The notes under the pieces were generated by a model. That model saw nothing but the letters and a program-made list of their open reading frames with translations, ran no database searches and was not told where the DNA came from. Below are positions 42,838-54,699 of a stretch of 64,000 nucleotides of DNA, in pieces (position 1 is the first letter of the stretch; each line of letters begins with the position of its first letter). Made by a program: the position numbers and the translations under genes. The DNA is from Mikania micrantha (Eukaryota; Streptophyta; Magnoliopsida; Asterales; Asteraceae), in NCBI GenBank assembly GCA_009363875.1, contig CM018696.1, positions 14,527,975 through 14,591,974 on the forward strand. Direction: 5' to 3'.

Positions 42838-45800
42838 TTATTTTTTAACAATTACAACATACCTTGTTTTTGAATTTCCGAGAGTAAGTTCAAGATCATC
42901 AGACCCAGAAACCTCGTGAATCCTTTCTCCTTCCCAAGGCTTCACCCTCCCTCCTGTGTTGCAACCAAATGCAAACTCATCGGAAACTACTTCCGCCATT
43001 GGAATGTCAGCATTGTTGTCAAAGTCGGGAGGAATTGCAGGCGAGCAGGTTCCACTTTGGCCAGGCGTCCACATTCGTGAGCCACCACCCGTTTCCTTGA
43101 ACCCAAACGGGTTCGCTGCTACGAGGCTGAAGGTTGGGGATGTGGGTCGAATGCCAGTGAACCATTCGGAAGCGGGTGCACCCCAAATGGTGTTGGTTTT
43201 GATTCGTGTAGGTGATCTAGCAGTTGGGGAGCTCACGGGTGGAGTCACGGGTGCACTAATGGACCCTGTGTGGATGTAGAGATGGGGAAGTTTGGTTGTA
43301 TGTGAGGATGAGGATGATGAAGAAAGGTTCTTCAGCCATGGGATGAGTGAATCGGGGTGGGTATTTGGTGCATAGGACGACGACGGGCTCGCGATTGAAG
43401 AAGATGGTGGGCTCGGGTGATAGGATGCATATGGGCTGGGTTGGTAAGATGAGCATGGGCTTGCTGATGCAGATCCACCAATGTTCATCCGCTCCATAGG
43501 CTTGCACCCCTAGTAATTTTCAAACAAGATAAAAGAAACGTCATTATTGTCTTCGGGAAGGATATTTGAATGTCATTTGCAGAGCAATTGCCATATCACA
43601 CAAATAACACCCCTATACGACTAGTATAGGTGTCAAGTTATGCCTGACATTTGACCTTTAAGATTCGTAGGGTTCATGTTTGCGCCTTTGTTGAAGTTCA
43701 AATGGTTGTTTTGGTACCTTGTACACTTTTTATAAACATATAAAAGTCGTATAGGGTTATATTTCTTAACTAAAAAATTTTCAAATAAAATAAACATAAA
43801 TTAAAATTAATAAACATGTAAGATTATATAAAATAAAATAAAATTTATATGATCATCTAATATTTAAAAAGTACTTGAAATTAAAACTATTTGCATTCAT
43901 CTTCATATGGAACGTGGCTCCTCTAATAAGTCACCTCTAGTCACCTCTAATAATTCATCTTCCGGTTGTTCATGTGGTCTTCATTATCTAGTTGATCTTT
44001 GTTTTTTTATGCTTTTCAGGAAATAGGTTATTAAGCCCAGTTTCAATATACATCATTATCATCCGATTGTATCATTGTATATAGTTTGTGTATTTGTATG
44101 TTTATTTTTTAGTTTTGATTGGTTGTTGATTGTATATTTTAAAAAGGTAAAAAACGAAACATATTGTTATGCATTTAAACAAATATATATTTTCAACGAT
44201 TATATTTTAATGATTATACATTGGAAAGAGTTATATTTCCAGCTGTTATATTAACATATATTTTCTCAACAGTTGTATTTCATCATGTGGATATACTCCA
44301 AATATTATATTTCAACGGTTATCAACAGTTTTAATTTAAGCAACATATAAATACCTGGATCTATGATTTATTCTTTAAATTTAACAATTAGAATTATGTC
44401 AAATAGAGGATGTAGTATCCTTTTCATTCCAAAACCACCTCTGGAAAATGCATCAAAAATACCTTTGGTTGTGGAAACAGTTCAAATTTCGTCCTCTGCA
44501 AGCCCGTTGGTTGTGCCTACAAACTTTTCATAACCCAAGGAATGGGATGATGATGGTAATGATTGTACTATAAATGGGCTTTTGATAATCTATTTCATGA
44601 AAACCCCCAGAATATTCAAGACCAACTAGAAGATCAACCAGGTCATAAAGAACAGGAAGACAACTATGTGTCAGACATTCACGGGTAGTTAATAATGTAG
44701 ATGAAGAAACACGAAATCATTAAAGGAGTTACAACTAGAGGTGCAAAACCGGTTTTGGGATAATTGAACCGGTTAACCGATCAATGGTTTCAAAATGATT
44801 TTAACCATAACTAGTTTTTCCTGGTTTTTGAAGCTCTAGAACTGAAACCGATATGCAATTGATACCGTTTAAATGAATCAGGTTAACCACTAAATAATGA
44901 TTTTGTACTTAACTGGACCAGTTAACCAGTTTGAAAAATTGGTTGATAACCGATTTGGTCACTTGAAACCTCAAATCGGTCCTAAAACCACTGGTTTTTT
45001 TTCCAAAATCTAAAATCGATTTAAAGAACGATAAGAAACAGGTATCAGTTTGGCTAACGGGTTTTCTGTTAGCAACTCTAGACATAACCATGAGAAGACA
45101 AATGCAATGCAGATTCAAATTACTCAATTAATTCAATCTTTATTGACTAGGTTTAGTTTTAAGTACTTTTTAAAATTTAGTTGTTACATAATTTCTTTAA
45201 TCTTCTTTAATTTATGTAATCTTACATGCAGTGGCGGACCTAAAAAACTTTTTTATGGGGGTCGGAAATTTTTTCTAGACAATTATTTGTCGTTAAATAT
45301 TTTTTTATTGGACCAATTCAAACGAAGTCGGGTCGGATCATACAAAAAATAATGAAACTAAATTAAACCACAAAGACATAATAAAAGTACGTCAAATAAT
45401 CTCATTGATTAGGATGACCGATGATATGATAAAATTAGTTTTCTTTTCACAGAATTTGAATGAATACTATTCAAATCAACAAATTCAAGATTCAAATACA
45501 TTTTATTTTGAAAAACCATTCCATATTACCTAAATATATACAAAGTATACACAAATCAACTAAGTTTCTAATCATGCTAACAAGTTTCAATTATTCAAAT
45601 TGTACAATAATCATTTAATCTATAAATTTTGGTGTACACAGGTTAGTTACTGTTCCAGTTTATTTTCTAAGAGGAACTGAACATAAATTATGATAGTTAA
45701 ATTCAATCATTTAATATACAAATTGGGTATTATTACTTTTTTTAAGTTGGGCTATGAGTGGTTAGGTATTGAGTTGAATTATAAATTGTTAATTGGGTTT

Positions 45801-48800
45801 AATCATAGGTAATGCATATTGCGTTATTTGGGTACTATTTTATAAGTTTTGGTTTTAAAATGGTTTTAGAATAGGCTTTATTGGGGCCATCAAATTTTTA
45901 TGGGGGTCGGGGGAAACTTTTCTTGGGGGACGGTTGAGATCGGATCCTATATATAACTTTAAAAATAAAAAGTTCATGGGGTCGGTCGATCCCATCTCTA
46001 TACTCTGGGTACGCCCCTGCTTACATGTTTATTAATTTAGAGTTGTGTTTATTTTATTTGAAGAAAGATTTTCATCAAAAAAAAAATATAACACTCTAAG
46101 ACTCGTATGAGTTATACGAGTTGTATAGGGTACAAAACAATCATCCAAGCTTCAACAAAGGCATGAAAATACACCATACAACTTGTATAGGCATATTATT
46201 ACACTATACTTTATTATAATTCTGAACACATTGCCCTGTTAAACATATTTGATTAAATAGATAAAATATATCAAATATAAACACAATCATTAAATTAAAA
46301 TTAACTTATAACCCCCAACAATTATAAAAGGGTTATGATAATCTTACACCCGTGTGATTAAACTTACACCTAGCTATGCCCCACATATAGATCCATACAG
46401 GGCTTATATAAGGCGAGCATATATAAGGCACCATTGTCATCTAAAGTTAATGCATGCCTTGGCATACGCCACACATAGGTCTATACGCAACGTATGACAC
46501 ACTCTAACAACAACAGACTATGTTATATGTCACATAGAGATCTATATGTAATGTATAAACCCAATCATGTCAAAACCATAATGTAAAACGTCATATATGA
46601 CATATACACCGTGTATAACATTCTTATACGTGACGTATAGACATACGACACGTATATAAATTCAAAATTTACTGCACTGACTTGATGTATTCTTTCCAAC
46701 TAAATATAAACATATGATAATTCACAACACTTTCATACATACATTCGCTAAAACATTCGGTGAAAACTTAACGATGTCATTCTAGAATATAAACTTCATT
46801 TTTTGTGACAATTCTGATGTTTCACTTGTGTCAGAAAGCATTCACGTATATTCTATTAGTCATTAGTTGTACTTTGTTTTTTTAATACTAATCATAGTAT
46901 TGTTTCAGGATGAGAATGTTGTTCAATCTGCATATGAGAACTGACCTCAAATACTTTAAGGCTTAAATGATAAGCCTAACGTTCAATCTTATCGAGAGAA
47001 TAAGTTTTTTGATTTGAATTAAGAATCATACGTTGAAAGTTCATATTTTTCTATCAAAACAATTAAAAGTTCGATTTTGAAGCTGAACCCTCACATATGT
47101 CATATACTAAATTCCGAATTTACGTATGACAACGTACCTTCTGAACCCTAAGGAGAAAACAACAAATTTGTCAATGAATCTCTAATAGAGAAATTATTTT
47201 GGGAAATGAACCATGTACATCATTGTTAACTTATGTAGTTATGTCATATTAGTAAAAAATTAAGTTATCACATACTATCTTTTTAAACTTTATGTCTCAT
47301 TACTAGTTGCTGCCTTGGGGCAAAAACCAGGTCACTAGAGAACAGTTACAATATAATCACAGTATGATCAAAGAAAAAAGACGATCTGTTAAAAAAGATA
47401 TGGCTTATTTGTGATCGTGGTGGTTAACATAATAGCAATGCAAGCTAGTGACATTCTGGATGCAAGAAAATCGAATGTCCATTTAAATTGGTAGGGATAT
47501 ATGATGAAAATGTTTGAAGGTTGCAAGTGAGAACTGACAAACACAATCATGATCCTGCTCAACATCTTGAAAGTCATACATTTGTAAGAAGATTGTCTCA
47601 GAATGAGCATAGAATGGTAGAACAACTGATTGAACAACACATGGTCCCACGTAATATACTTTCAAGTATAAAGAAACAAAACCCTAACAACGTCTCAATT
47701 AACGGAGAGACATACAATGCACAACAAAAAATAAAAAAATAAAAGCAAGTCGGTGAAACTCTAATGCAGGTTCTTGAAGGTTTCTTCATTCCAATTGGTA
47801 CATTTATTATACTCAGGAATGCCTGCCACAAATGTTGTGGAGAAGTTTTTTTGTCATCTTATACCGTACACATATAGGCATGCATCATTGTATGTGTTGA
47901 TGATCGACGCAACAAATAAAACAAACATGTATAGACAACCATTTGAGCAGATTGAAGGTGTTTCCTTGACACACTAGCCGTTTTGTATTGTACATGCGTT
48001 TATAACCAAAGAATGGGATGACAACTACCTATGGATTCTTCAAAGGGTTAAAGAGATGATAAACATATGTATGAAGCTAATAGTTTAACATCTCTTTAAC
48101 CCTTTGGAAACCCCATAGGCATATCCATAGATGTTAAGGTGACACTTACAATCTCCACAAATGAAAGTCTATACATATTTATTTTATATGTTGTGTGACT
48201 TGTGTCAATCATCAACACATACAGGAATGCATGCCAATATGTGTATGATTTAGGATGACAAAGGAAAATCTCCTCCACAACATTTGTGACAGGATCTTCC
48301 CGAGTATAATAAACATACCCATTGGAATGCAATAACCCTTCCAGAACCAACATTAGAGTTTCACTGACTTGCTTTTTATTTTTTTATTTTCTGTTGTGCA
48401 TCGTATAGTTCCCTAAGAGTTGAGACAATGTCAGATTTGTTTTTTTACACTAGAAAGTATATTACGTGGACTAATGAGTTGTTATGTTAGTTGTTACACC
48501 ATTATGTGTTCATTCGGAGACAGTCTTCTTACAAATGTGTGATCCTCAAGATGTTGAGCTAGATCACGGTTGTGTTCGTCATCTCTTTAACATCCTTCTG
48601 TCTATCTCTTTAACCCTTTGAAGAATCCATAGGTAGTTGCCATCAGTGGCGGACCCAGGAATTTTATTAATGGGGGTTGGAACTTTATTGGGACTATTGT
48701 ATATCATTAAATATTTCATTTTCTGGACCGATTAGAATTGGGCCGGATCAGATTATCAATAAAAAATGAAAAAAACCAAAGTAAATCAAAAACCATTAGA

Positions 48801-51480
48801 TCTGTTACTCCTATTTATGTCAAAAATTCGATATTTTTAAATTACAGATAATGCATATTGGGTTATTTGAGTATTAATTTTATTAGTTTTGCTTTCCAAA
48901 TAGTTTTAAATTGGGCTTCAACAGTGTTATCAAAATTTCATGGGAGTCGGTGTCAAAATTTCTTGGGGGTCGGTTAAGATCAGATCGTATATAGAACACT
49001 TTAAAATAAAAGTTCATGGGGTCGGTTGACCCCCATAAAATGGGCTAGGTCCGCCCCTGGTTGCCATCTTGTTTTTTGGTTATAAACACATGTGTAACAC
49101 AAAACGACTAGTGTGTCGAGGTGACACCTACAATATACACAAATGAAAGTCTTTGCATGTTTGTTTTGTATGTTGCATCGATCATCAAAACATGCGAGTA
49201 TGCATGCCAGTATATGTGTATGATTTAGGATGACAAAAGAAAACCTCCTCCATAACATTTGTTGTAGGCTTTTATCGAGTATAATAAATGCACTCTTTGG
49301 AATGCAGTAACCCATCCAGAATCTGCATTGGGGTTTCATCGACTTGGTTTTCATTTTTTATCTTCTTTTGTGCGTTGCATGTCTCTTAGAATTGAGATGT
49401 TGCCTGGGTTTTGTTTTTTATGCTTAAAAGTATATTACGTGGGTCCATGTATTATTTTGTTAATTTTTCCACCATTATGTGCTCATTCTAAGAAACTCTT
49501 CTTACAAATGGGAGACCCTTAAGATGTTGAGTTGGATCATGGTTGTGTTCGTCATTTCTCACCTACAACCATTAAACATGTCGTTTGTGATCATATATCT
49601 CTACCAATTTAAATAGACATTCGATTTTATTGCTTATAGAATGTCTTTGGTTTGCATTGCTATTATGTTTACCACCATGATAACATAAAACCCATTTTTT
49701 TTATCTCGCGGCGATAGTAATGTAATCGTTTATAATGGTCTGTTTTTTACCCAATGTAACAACTTGTCATGAGACATAAACTCTTTAAAAAAATAGTATG
49801 TGTAGAAGTTAATTCGTTTACAAATTGACATTAATTTGCTAATAAGACACAAGTCAACAATGCTATACTTGGTTCGCTTCCCATCATAATTTCTCTTTAA
49901 GTGATTCACTGACAAATTCATTGTTTCTTTCTTGGGGGTCAGAAGGTTTATCTTCATACATGAACTAGGAATTGGTATATGACATATATGAAGGCTCAGC
50001 TTCAAAACAAATATCTCATTGTTTTGATAGAAATACGAATTTTTAAAGTTACGTTGAAAGTATTATTTGGATAAGATTGAATGTTAGGCTTCTCGTTTAA
50101 GTCTGAAAGTGTTTGAGATCATTTCTCATATGAAGATTATACATGTTCATCTTTAAAAAATACTACAATTAGTATTAAAAAATACAACTAATGACTAATA
50201 AATATACCTGAATACTTTCTGACACTTGTGAAACATCAAAATTGACACAAAAAATGATGTATTCCAGAAACGACATTGTTAAATTTTCACCGGAATGTTT
50301 TAGCAAATGTATGTCTGAAAATGTAGGTGAATTATCGTCCATTTATATTGATTTGGAAAAAAATGTTACATCAAGGTCTTGACATGACTGGGTTACGCTA
50401 TGCATAGATCTTTACGTGGCGTATAACATAGTCTGCTATTATTAAAGTGTGTCTTACGCTGCGTATAGACCTATACATGGCGTAGATTGTGTCATATATA
50501 TGTTCCGTAAGGATCTATATGAGGCGTACAAGCGGGTGTAAGCTTGAATATGTGAGTGTAAGATTAACACAATCCATTCTTTATAATAAACCATATATAT
50601 ATATATACAACTGACGTATAGGCTTATACTCTACGTGATCTTAGTAGCCCAACAAGAAATAAGTGAAACCTATGCTCAAGGCCGGCTTTGATGAGTAAAA
50701 AAAAGCCCTGGCTTAGGGCCATCAAAATCTAGAGGCCTCAAATTTTTGAGAGTTTTTTTAAAATTCATATTATCTTACTTGTACTTCTAAACTACATCTA
50801 AATATTTCTCCTTTTTCGGATTTGAACGCAGGACCTATTTTCTAAGAGACAATGTCTATACCAAATAGAATAGTCTCACATTGGCTTTTGGGCATTTTTT
50901 AAACAATTTATGATTTGTGTAAAAAAATTTGTTTTAATATTTGTAATTAATCTTCATATTTTGTTTGTGATTTATGTTTTTTGTAACTTTCTTCTTGATT
51001 ATCCATATCTTTTGTGTCATAAGCTTATATAAAAGATAAGAGTTTATATATATTAGGAAAAAATCACAATTTTTTAGTTCGTTTTAGGCACCAAAAATCT
51101 TGAGCTAGCCCTGCGCATACTTTCCCAATACGTCACACATACTATCAGATAAGATATCATATTAGGGAATTTAAGGTTGTCAGTATAGAAGTCATGCATC
51201 AAGTGTGACACGGAATTTAGGGTTGTAGCTTTTGATCCTTATACACCATGTAATAGTCTTTACGTGATATATGGGTCATGCGAGTGTAAAATTATAAAAG
51301 TTAGAATGTGCAAATAACCAAAATCTTAACAAACAAAACTTGTTTGAATTTAAAATTTTCGGCAGTGGCAGAAGTAATCACCTTTAATGAACATAAAATT
51401 CAATAATTATGGTTTGGGTACACACGCCTAGTCACCTAGTGAAAAAAGATCAGTGAAATATTAAAGCAAAAGACCCACAC

Positions 51481-51512
<32 letters not shown>

Positions 51513-52332
51513 ACCCTTATTTATCAAAATTGTTTTTGTCTTTTGGCTGGTTTCAAAGTGTATAAAGTCATTTTTGTAACAGTGTGAACCAAACTGCAAA
51601 GTGACGTAAATATCCCTTTCGTTAAATCCGCACTGAGAACAGATACGAGGGTAATATCGTCTCTTTAGGTCTTCTCACTTCTGGGAATCTTTCAGGCTTG
51701 TCTTCAACGAAAGAGAACAAAGAAATAGATAAAAAGGCGCCAAGAAGTCTTCAGCAAATCCCGGTCGGATCTAAAGTACGCCGGAGAGTGATCAGAACCA
51801 GAAAAAAAAAATAAAAACATTGATTTTATGATCTAAGCTTAACCGTCTCTGAAACAACAAACGTCTGCTAAAATGCGCAGTGATCACAGAATATGCACAA
51901 GCCGCACAGGGTACATTGTCCGACGATTTCGTAAAAACTGCACCTCGTGACACCTCAAAAGACAAACCGACGACGGAGACGGAGAAAGCGACGATGACTT
52001 AGTCGCCGGTGAAGTCTTATGCGACGGTGATTATGCGATTTGGTTGAATCTATTAACGTAATTCTGTAAACTGAACCAAAATTTGATTAAAGGTACAAGA
52101 GATGTGAGAGGCGTACCTTACGATACGTGGTGCCGTCCGGTTCGACGGTCCAACCGGCCTCATCGGCGAGCGCTTTGAGTACTTCGTTATTATCACAATG
52201 CTTCGGCAGCTTGTAATTACCGTACATCCTCAGTCCGGTGAATATCTTCGCGGCGATCGCTCTCCTCCGCCTCTCTCTCCTCTTGTTGTTCTCCCGCTCC
52301 TTCCACGTCGGCATCCTCGTCCCCGATGTCAT
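42838..52332 (-). CDS. BEH4-like: BES1/BZR1 homologue (BEH3/BEH4 type) brassinosteroid transcription factor, 2 exons
   Basis: Exon 1 is 52117-52332 (72 codons, [15 protein letters not shown]... to YRK) and exon 2 is 42838-43509, joined in phase 0 with donor GTACGC and acceptor TTACTAG: 295 aa. The basic helix-loop-helix-like DNA-binding domain fills residues 10-72 ([36 protein letters not shown]). GCKPMER and the Ser/Pro-rich [12 protein letters not shown] follow, then [16 protein letters not shown] (about 155-170), which is the region phosphorylated by BIN2-type kinases and bound by 14-3-3. Next come a PEST-like stretch, [10 protein letters not shown] and the EAR repression motif LELTL (278-282). 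The factor binds BR-response elements in the nucleus. The C-terminus ends [11 protein letters not shown], longer than I expect for the family. The 8.6-kb intron is unusually long. Confidence 0.92.
44735..45075. repeat. AACCGGTT-rich dispersed element
   Basis: It starts CTAGAGGTGCAAAACCGG and consists of AACCGGTTAACCG / AACCGATTTGG words, like other dispersed elements in this window. It ends near AACGGGTTTTC at about 45070. Non-coding. Confidence 0.45.
45229..46019. mobile_element. hAT element, 791 bp, CAGTGGCGGACC family
   Basis: The left end is CAGTGGCGGACCTAAA with TATGGGGGTCGG; the right end is GTCGGTCGATCCC then GTACGCCCCTG. CTTACATG is duplicated perfectly on both sides (45221-45228, 46020-46027). 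It lies in the BES1/BZR1 intron. Confidence 0.92.
47475..48090 (+). pseudogene. Mutator-like transposase remnant, copy A
   Basis: Plus-strand frames contain [15 protein letters not shown] ([13 protein letters not shown]), RRLSQNE, QEKNPNNVS-like text and NAQQKIKK, then [22 protein letters not shown] and [15 protein letters not shown]. This is the FAR1/MULE-type region before and at the transposase core. Stops and shifts are frequent (47742, 47975). No intact catalytic triad. Confidence 0.75.
48096..48600 (-). pseudogene. Mutator-like transposase remnant, copy B, inverted against copy A
   Basis: The minus strand encodes [26 protein letters not shown] and YVLMIDTSH, the same segment as copy A. 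The junction near 48090 brings the ends of copies A and B (GGGTTAAAGAGAT and its complement) almost head to head, a short-loop hairpin. It is a fragment only. Confidence 0.75.
48605..49645 (-). pseudogene. Mutator-like transposase remnant, copy C, in the right arm
   Basis: A third copy of the same segment on the minus strand, from about 49640 to 48605, is interrupted by a hAT element at 48644-49059. Only short frames remain (49001-49354). It is the partner of copy A in the long inverted arms. Confidence 0.7.
48644..49059. mobile_element. hAT element, 416 bp, CAGTGGCGGACC family
   Basis: The left end is CAGTGGCGGACCCAGG and the right end AGGTCCGCCCCTG. GTTGCCAT is duplicated perfectly on both sides (48636-48643, 49060-49067). 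It is inserted into transposase remnant copy C, so it is younger than the Mutator element. Confidence 0.92.
50677..51113. mobile_element. Old hAT-like element with CAAGGCCGGCTTTGA / TTGAGCTAGCCCTG ends
   Basis: The ends resemble the plant hAT terminus CAGGGCCGGCTC in inverted orientation. The 8-bp flanks CCTATGCT and CGCATACT agree at five positions only. Non-coding and diverged. It sits in the BES1/BZR1 intron. Confidence 0.45.
51481..51509 (+). repeat. Poly-A tract of about 29 bases
   Basis: A pure A run inside the BES1/BZR1 intron. The sequence before it (51300-51480) may be a retroposon, but no Pol III boxes or reading frame are seen. Confidence 0.8.
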
Positions 52333-52627
52333 TCCAACACAGATACAACGGTGAAAATCACGTTAATCGGTCGGAAAATGTTTACAGAGCAGGATGATTC
52401 TGAAACGAAAACTTGAATCAATTTTTCAAATTCTCATAAATGCGGTTGAATTTCAGCTAAAGGAACTCCATAAAGTGAAATTGAAAACAACAGTTCAATT
52501 TATGAACAAAAATTAAAAATGGAGGAGTGATTACTTGATGAATGCGAAGGATGCCGGAAGAGAAGATGATCGCCGGAGAAGATCGATCGGGAGTTGAGAC
52601 TTGAGATAGAGAGAATGCAGAGGTGAA

Positions 52628-52658
<31 letters not shown>

Positions 52659-52960
52659 GGGGAAGCTACGAGTTTGATCGTGACATGTAATTTGTAAAAT
52701 GTTGGTGTTTATTTACATCTCTCCCACTGGCTTCTTGTAAAAGCGTGTGGAATGACACTAACCCTTTGTTGGATAAAAGTGCTTTGGATGCCACTTCATA
52801 TGGACCACCATATAAAGTTATATATATATATTTTTTAACCATAAATGTTTCAATCGTGTGAGCCCACTATATTCAGGTTATGTAACCAAAGTATAGTTAC
52901 CTAGACCTTCCATAAATCACTACAACCACCATAGAAGAAAACTTAACAGGAAAACCCCTT
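52333..52960 (-). promoter_or_regulatory. BES1/BZR1 gene 5' leader and promoter region with (TG)n
   Basis: Upstream of the ATG on the minus strand lie a leader with CT/GA-rich blocks and a (TG)n microsatellite at about 52628-52655. No TATA box stands out. The region to 52960 is otherwise unassigned. Confidence 0.45.
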
Positions 52961-53065
52961 GATCTCACACAGACACCTTTTTTGCTGCGAAAGGATTGCG
53001 AATCCGAGACCTCCCATTTGAAAGAATCGCGGTATGCCGCTGAGACACCGCCTCGTTGGTATATA
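52960..53065 (-). repeat. SINE-like tRNA-derived sequence
   Basis: The minus strand reads GTGTCTCAGCGGCATACC (A-box-like) and, about 35 bp later, GGTCTCGGATTCGCAATCC (B-box-like). That spacing fits a tRNA-related SINE head. It is not a folded tRNA gene. Confidence 0.5.
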
Positions 53066-53325
53066 AAGTTATATAAGTATATAAGGTTAAAAGTTAATGG
53101 ATAATTACATTTTTTTTTGAAGTGTAGTAAAATTATATAATTTTTAAAATTATTCATAAAAAGTATTATATATTATGTATTAAAAACTTATATTTTAGAA
53201 AAATATGTAATTTTTCCAAAGTTAATTACATGGATATCATATATCTTCAAAATTTATATACGTATTGAGGTAAACAATTTTTAGTTATTGTATTAAATTT
53301 TGTAGATAACACTTGTGAATGAAAG

Positions 53326-53545
53326 GGCTTCTAGTCTAACGGTATTGTAATAAAGGGAGAAGTTGTATTTCATTGAGGTCAGGAATTCAAAGCTGAGCAG
53401 GAAAGAGGGTTTACGGGTTTATCTGGTTCATGTTTATCTGGTGGGTGGAGGACTGGAGGGTGACGATTAGGCATACCCTTGGTTGTGTGCCCGTTTGAGC
53501 TTAAATCAGTCATTCAGCCTGAAGCCGTTCACGCTTGTTATTAAA
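53326..53545 (+). repeat. SINE-like tRNA-derived sequence, plus strand
   Basis: CTTCTAGTCTAACGGTA resembles an A box and GGTCAGGAATTCAAAGC a B box about 45 bp downstream. A body of about 130 bp follows, ending near TTATTAAACAAAAATTAAA. Different from the copy at 52960. Confidence 0.5.
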
Positions 53546-54329
53546 CAAAAATTAAATGGTTTAATGTGCTTTTCTCTTATCATTAATTATATTATATATA
53601 GGGCAAGGTTGTTTCTAAAAGTTCATTTTGTTTAAGAGTACAAAAAGAATTTTTAAAAACTTAAAACCGACACAAACAAGCTACAATTGAACTCACTTCA
53701 AATCATTAGAATATTTCAAATCATTGAAATCGTCTTGTTGAACTCTAAACCTCAAACCATAAATAATAATACTAAACACTAAACTTTAAAACCAAACTTA
53801 AAATCAAAAGATAAAACCTAAAGTTAAAACTAATTTATAAAACCTAAACCCTAAAAACATTAAAGCTAAATGTCTAAAACCTAAAACCTAACATTGTAAA
53901 GTTCAAAGAGACGGTTTCAACATCGTCAGAATGAGTTCCATCTGAGTTTGTTTGAGTTTGTTTTAAAGTTATAGAAATACTTAAAAGGCTTTTTATTTTA
54001 TCTTTTCCTATATGTATGTGTGTGTATATCCAATTTTATAGGAAAAATTCTAAAAGTTCCATGTACTTAATTGCTTATAATAAAAACGACATTTAAAAGT
54101 CATTTATAATGATAGCATTTTAAGGGATCGTGGGTGCGTCTTAGATTCATATCTTACCTTTTGATTGCAGATCAGGATCGGTGAGTTGGATTTGAATAAT
54201 AACTTCAATTTGCCCATTTACTATTAAGCAATTTTAATCTACATGTAATTCCGATTTCTTCAATTTGCCCATTTATTATTTTGCAATTTAAATTTATATG
54301 TAACTTGGATTTATGCAATTTACATTAAA
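53545..54329. other. AT-rich intergenic sequence with CTAAA-type direct repeats
   Basis: 53740-53900 is a chain of AAACCTAAA / AAACCCTAAA-like words, superficially telomere-like but irregular. No gene. Confidence 0.5.
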
Positions 54330-54640
54330 CTAGTGGATTTCCCAGCGCGTTGCGGCGGGCATTCCATCACGATTTCAAATATCATATTGCATATACGATC
54401 ACGTATATCAAAATAGATATGTAAAAATATGTTACAACAGTTATGACTCTGACTTTAAACCTTACAATGTAGCTGGCGTAAATATGTCCGAGGTATTTGA
54501 TCACGACAACGGTTATATGATTACGAACATCAGATAACATACCAAAAAACTGGCCGCTACGAAATAAATTTAAGTAGCTTTAATATATAATTTTAGTTAT
54601 TATTATTATTATTTAATTACTATGCATAGTCATGTTTGTG
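54330..54640 (-). mobile_element. Helitron 3' end fragment, minus strand
   Basis: CTAG followed by TGGATTTCCCAGCGCGTTGC and GGCGGG is, on the minus strand, the GC hairpin and CTAG|T ending of a plant Helitron subfamily (CCCGCCGCAACGCGCTGGG). The 5' end is not found; the extent is approximate. Confidence 0.65.
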
Positions 54641-54699
54641 ACATAATTACAATCAAAATGATATAAACGATACAAATATTTAATAATGTACGGACGACT

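Larger units (their letters stand above)
43605..46240. mobile_element. Possible inverted-repeat element flanking 43.6-46.2 kb inside the BES1/BZR1 intron
   Basis: Sequence around 43605-43770 (CCTATACGACTAGTATAGG, CGCCTTTGTTGAAGTTCAAA, GTACCTTGTAC) recurs inverted at 46090-46240 (GGTACAAAACAATCATCC, CTTCAACAAAGGCATGAAAA). The interior at 44100-44730 has no domain I recognise. The pair may be the termini of one element. Limits and superfamily are uncertain. Confidence 0.4.
46330..50575. mobile_element. Mutator-like element with very long inverted arms inside the BES1/BZR1 intron
   Basis: The left end GGGTTATGATAATCTTACAC (46330) and the inverted right end GGATTGTGTTAATCTTACA (50575) match, and homology continues inwards for over 1.7 kb: for example CATACATTCGCTAAAACATT, TCAGAAAGCATTCACGTATA and AACATAATAGCAATGCAA occur inverted in the right half. 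The arms include transposase coding remnants. Further rearrangement is seen in the centre (48096-48600), and a hAT element sits at 48644-49059. A clean 9-bp target duplication is not visible. Confidence 0.75.

Noticed and set aside
42956..43507. Other frames over the BES1/BZR1 exon 2 (42956-43279 plus strand, 43256-43507 minus strand)
   Set aside because: Shadows of a well-supported coding exon.
52198..52416. Plus-strand frame opposite BES1/BZR1 exon 1
   Set aside because: Antisense of the conserved DNA-binding domain exon.
52960..53065. tRNA gene
   Set aside because: Box-like motifs are present but no cloverleaf with acceptor pairing can be traced; a SINE head is more likely.
53740..53900. 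Interstitial telomere repeat
   Set aside because: AAACCCTAAA-like words are irregular and mixed with other A-rich words; there is no TTTAGGG array.
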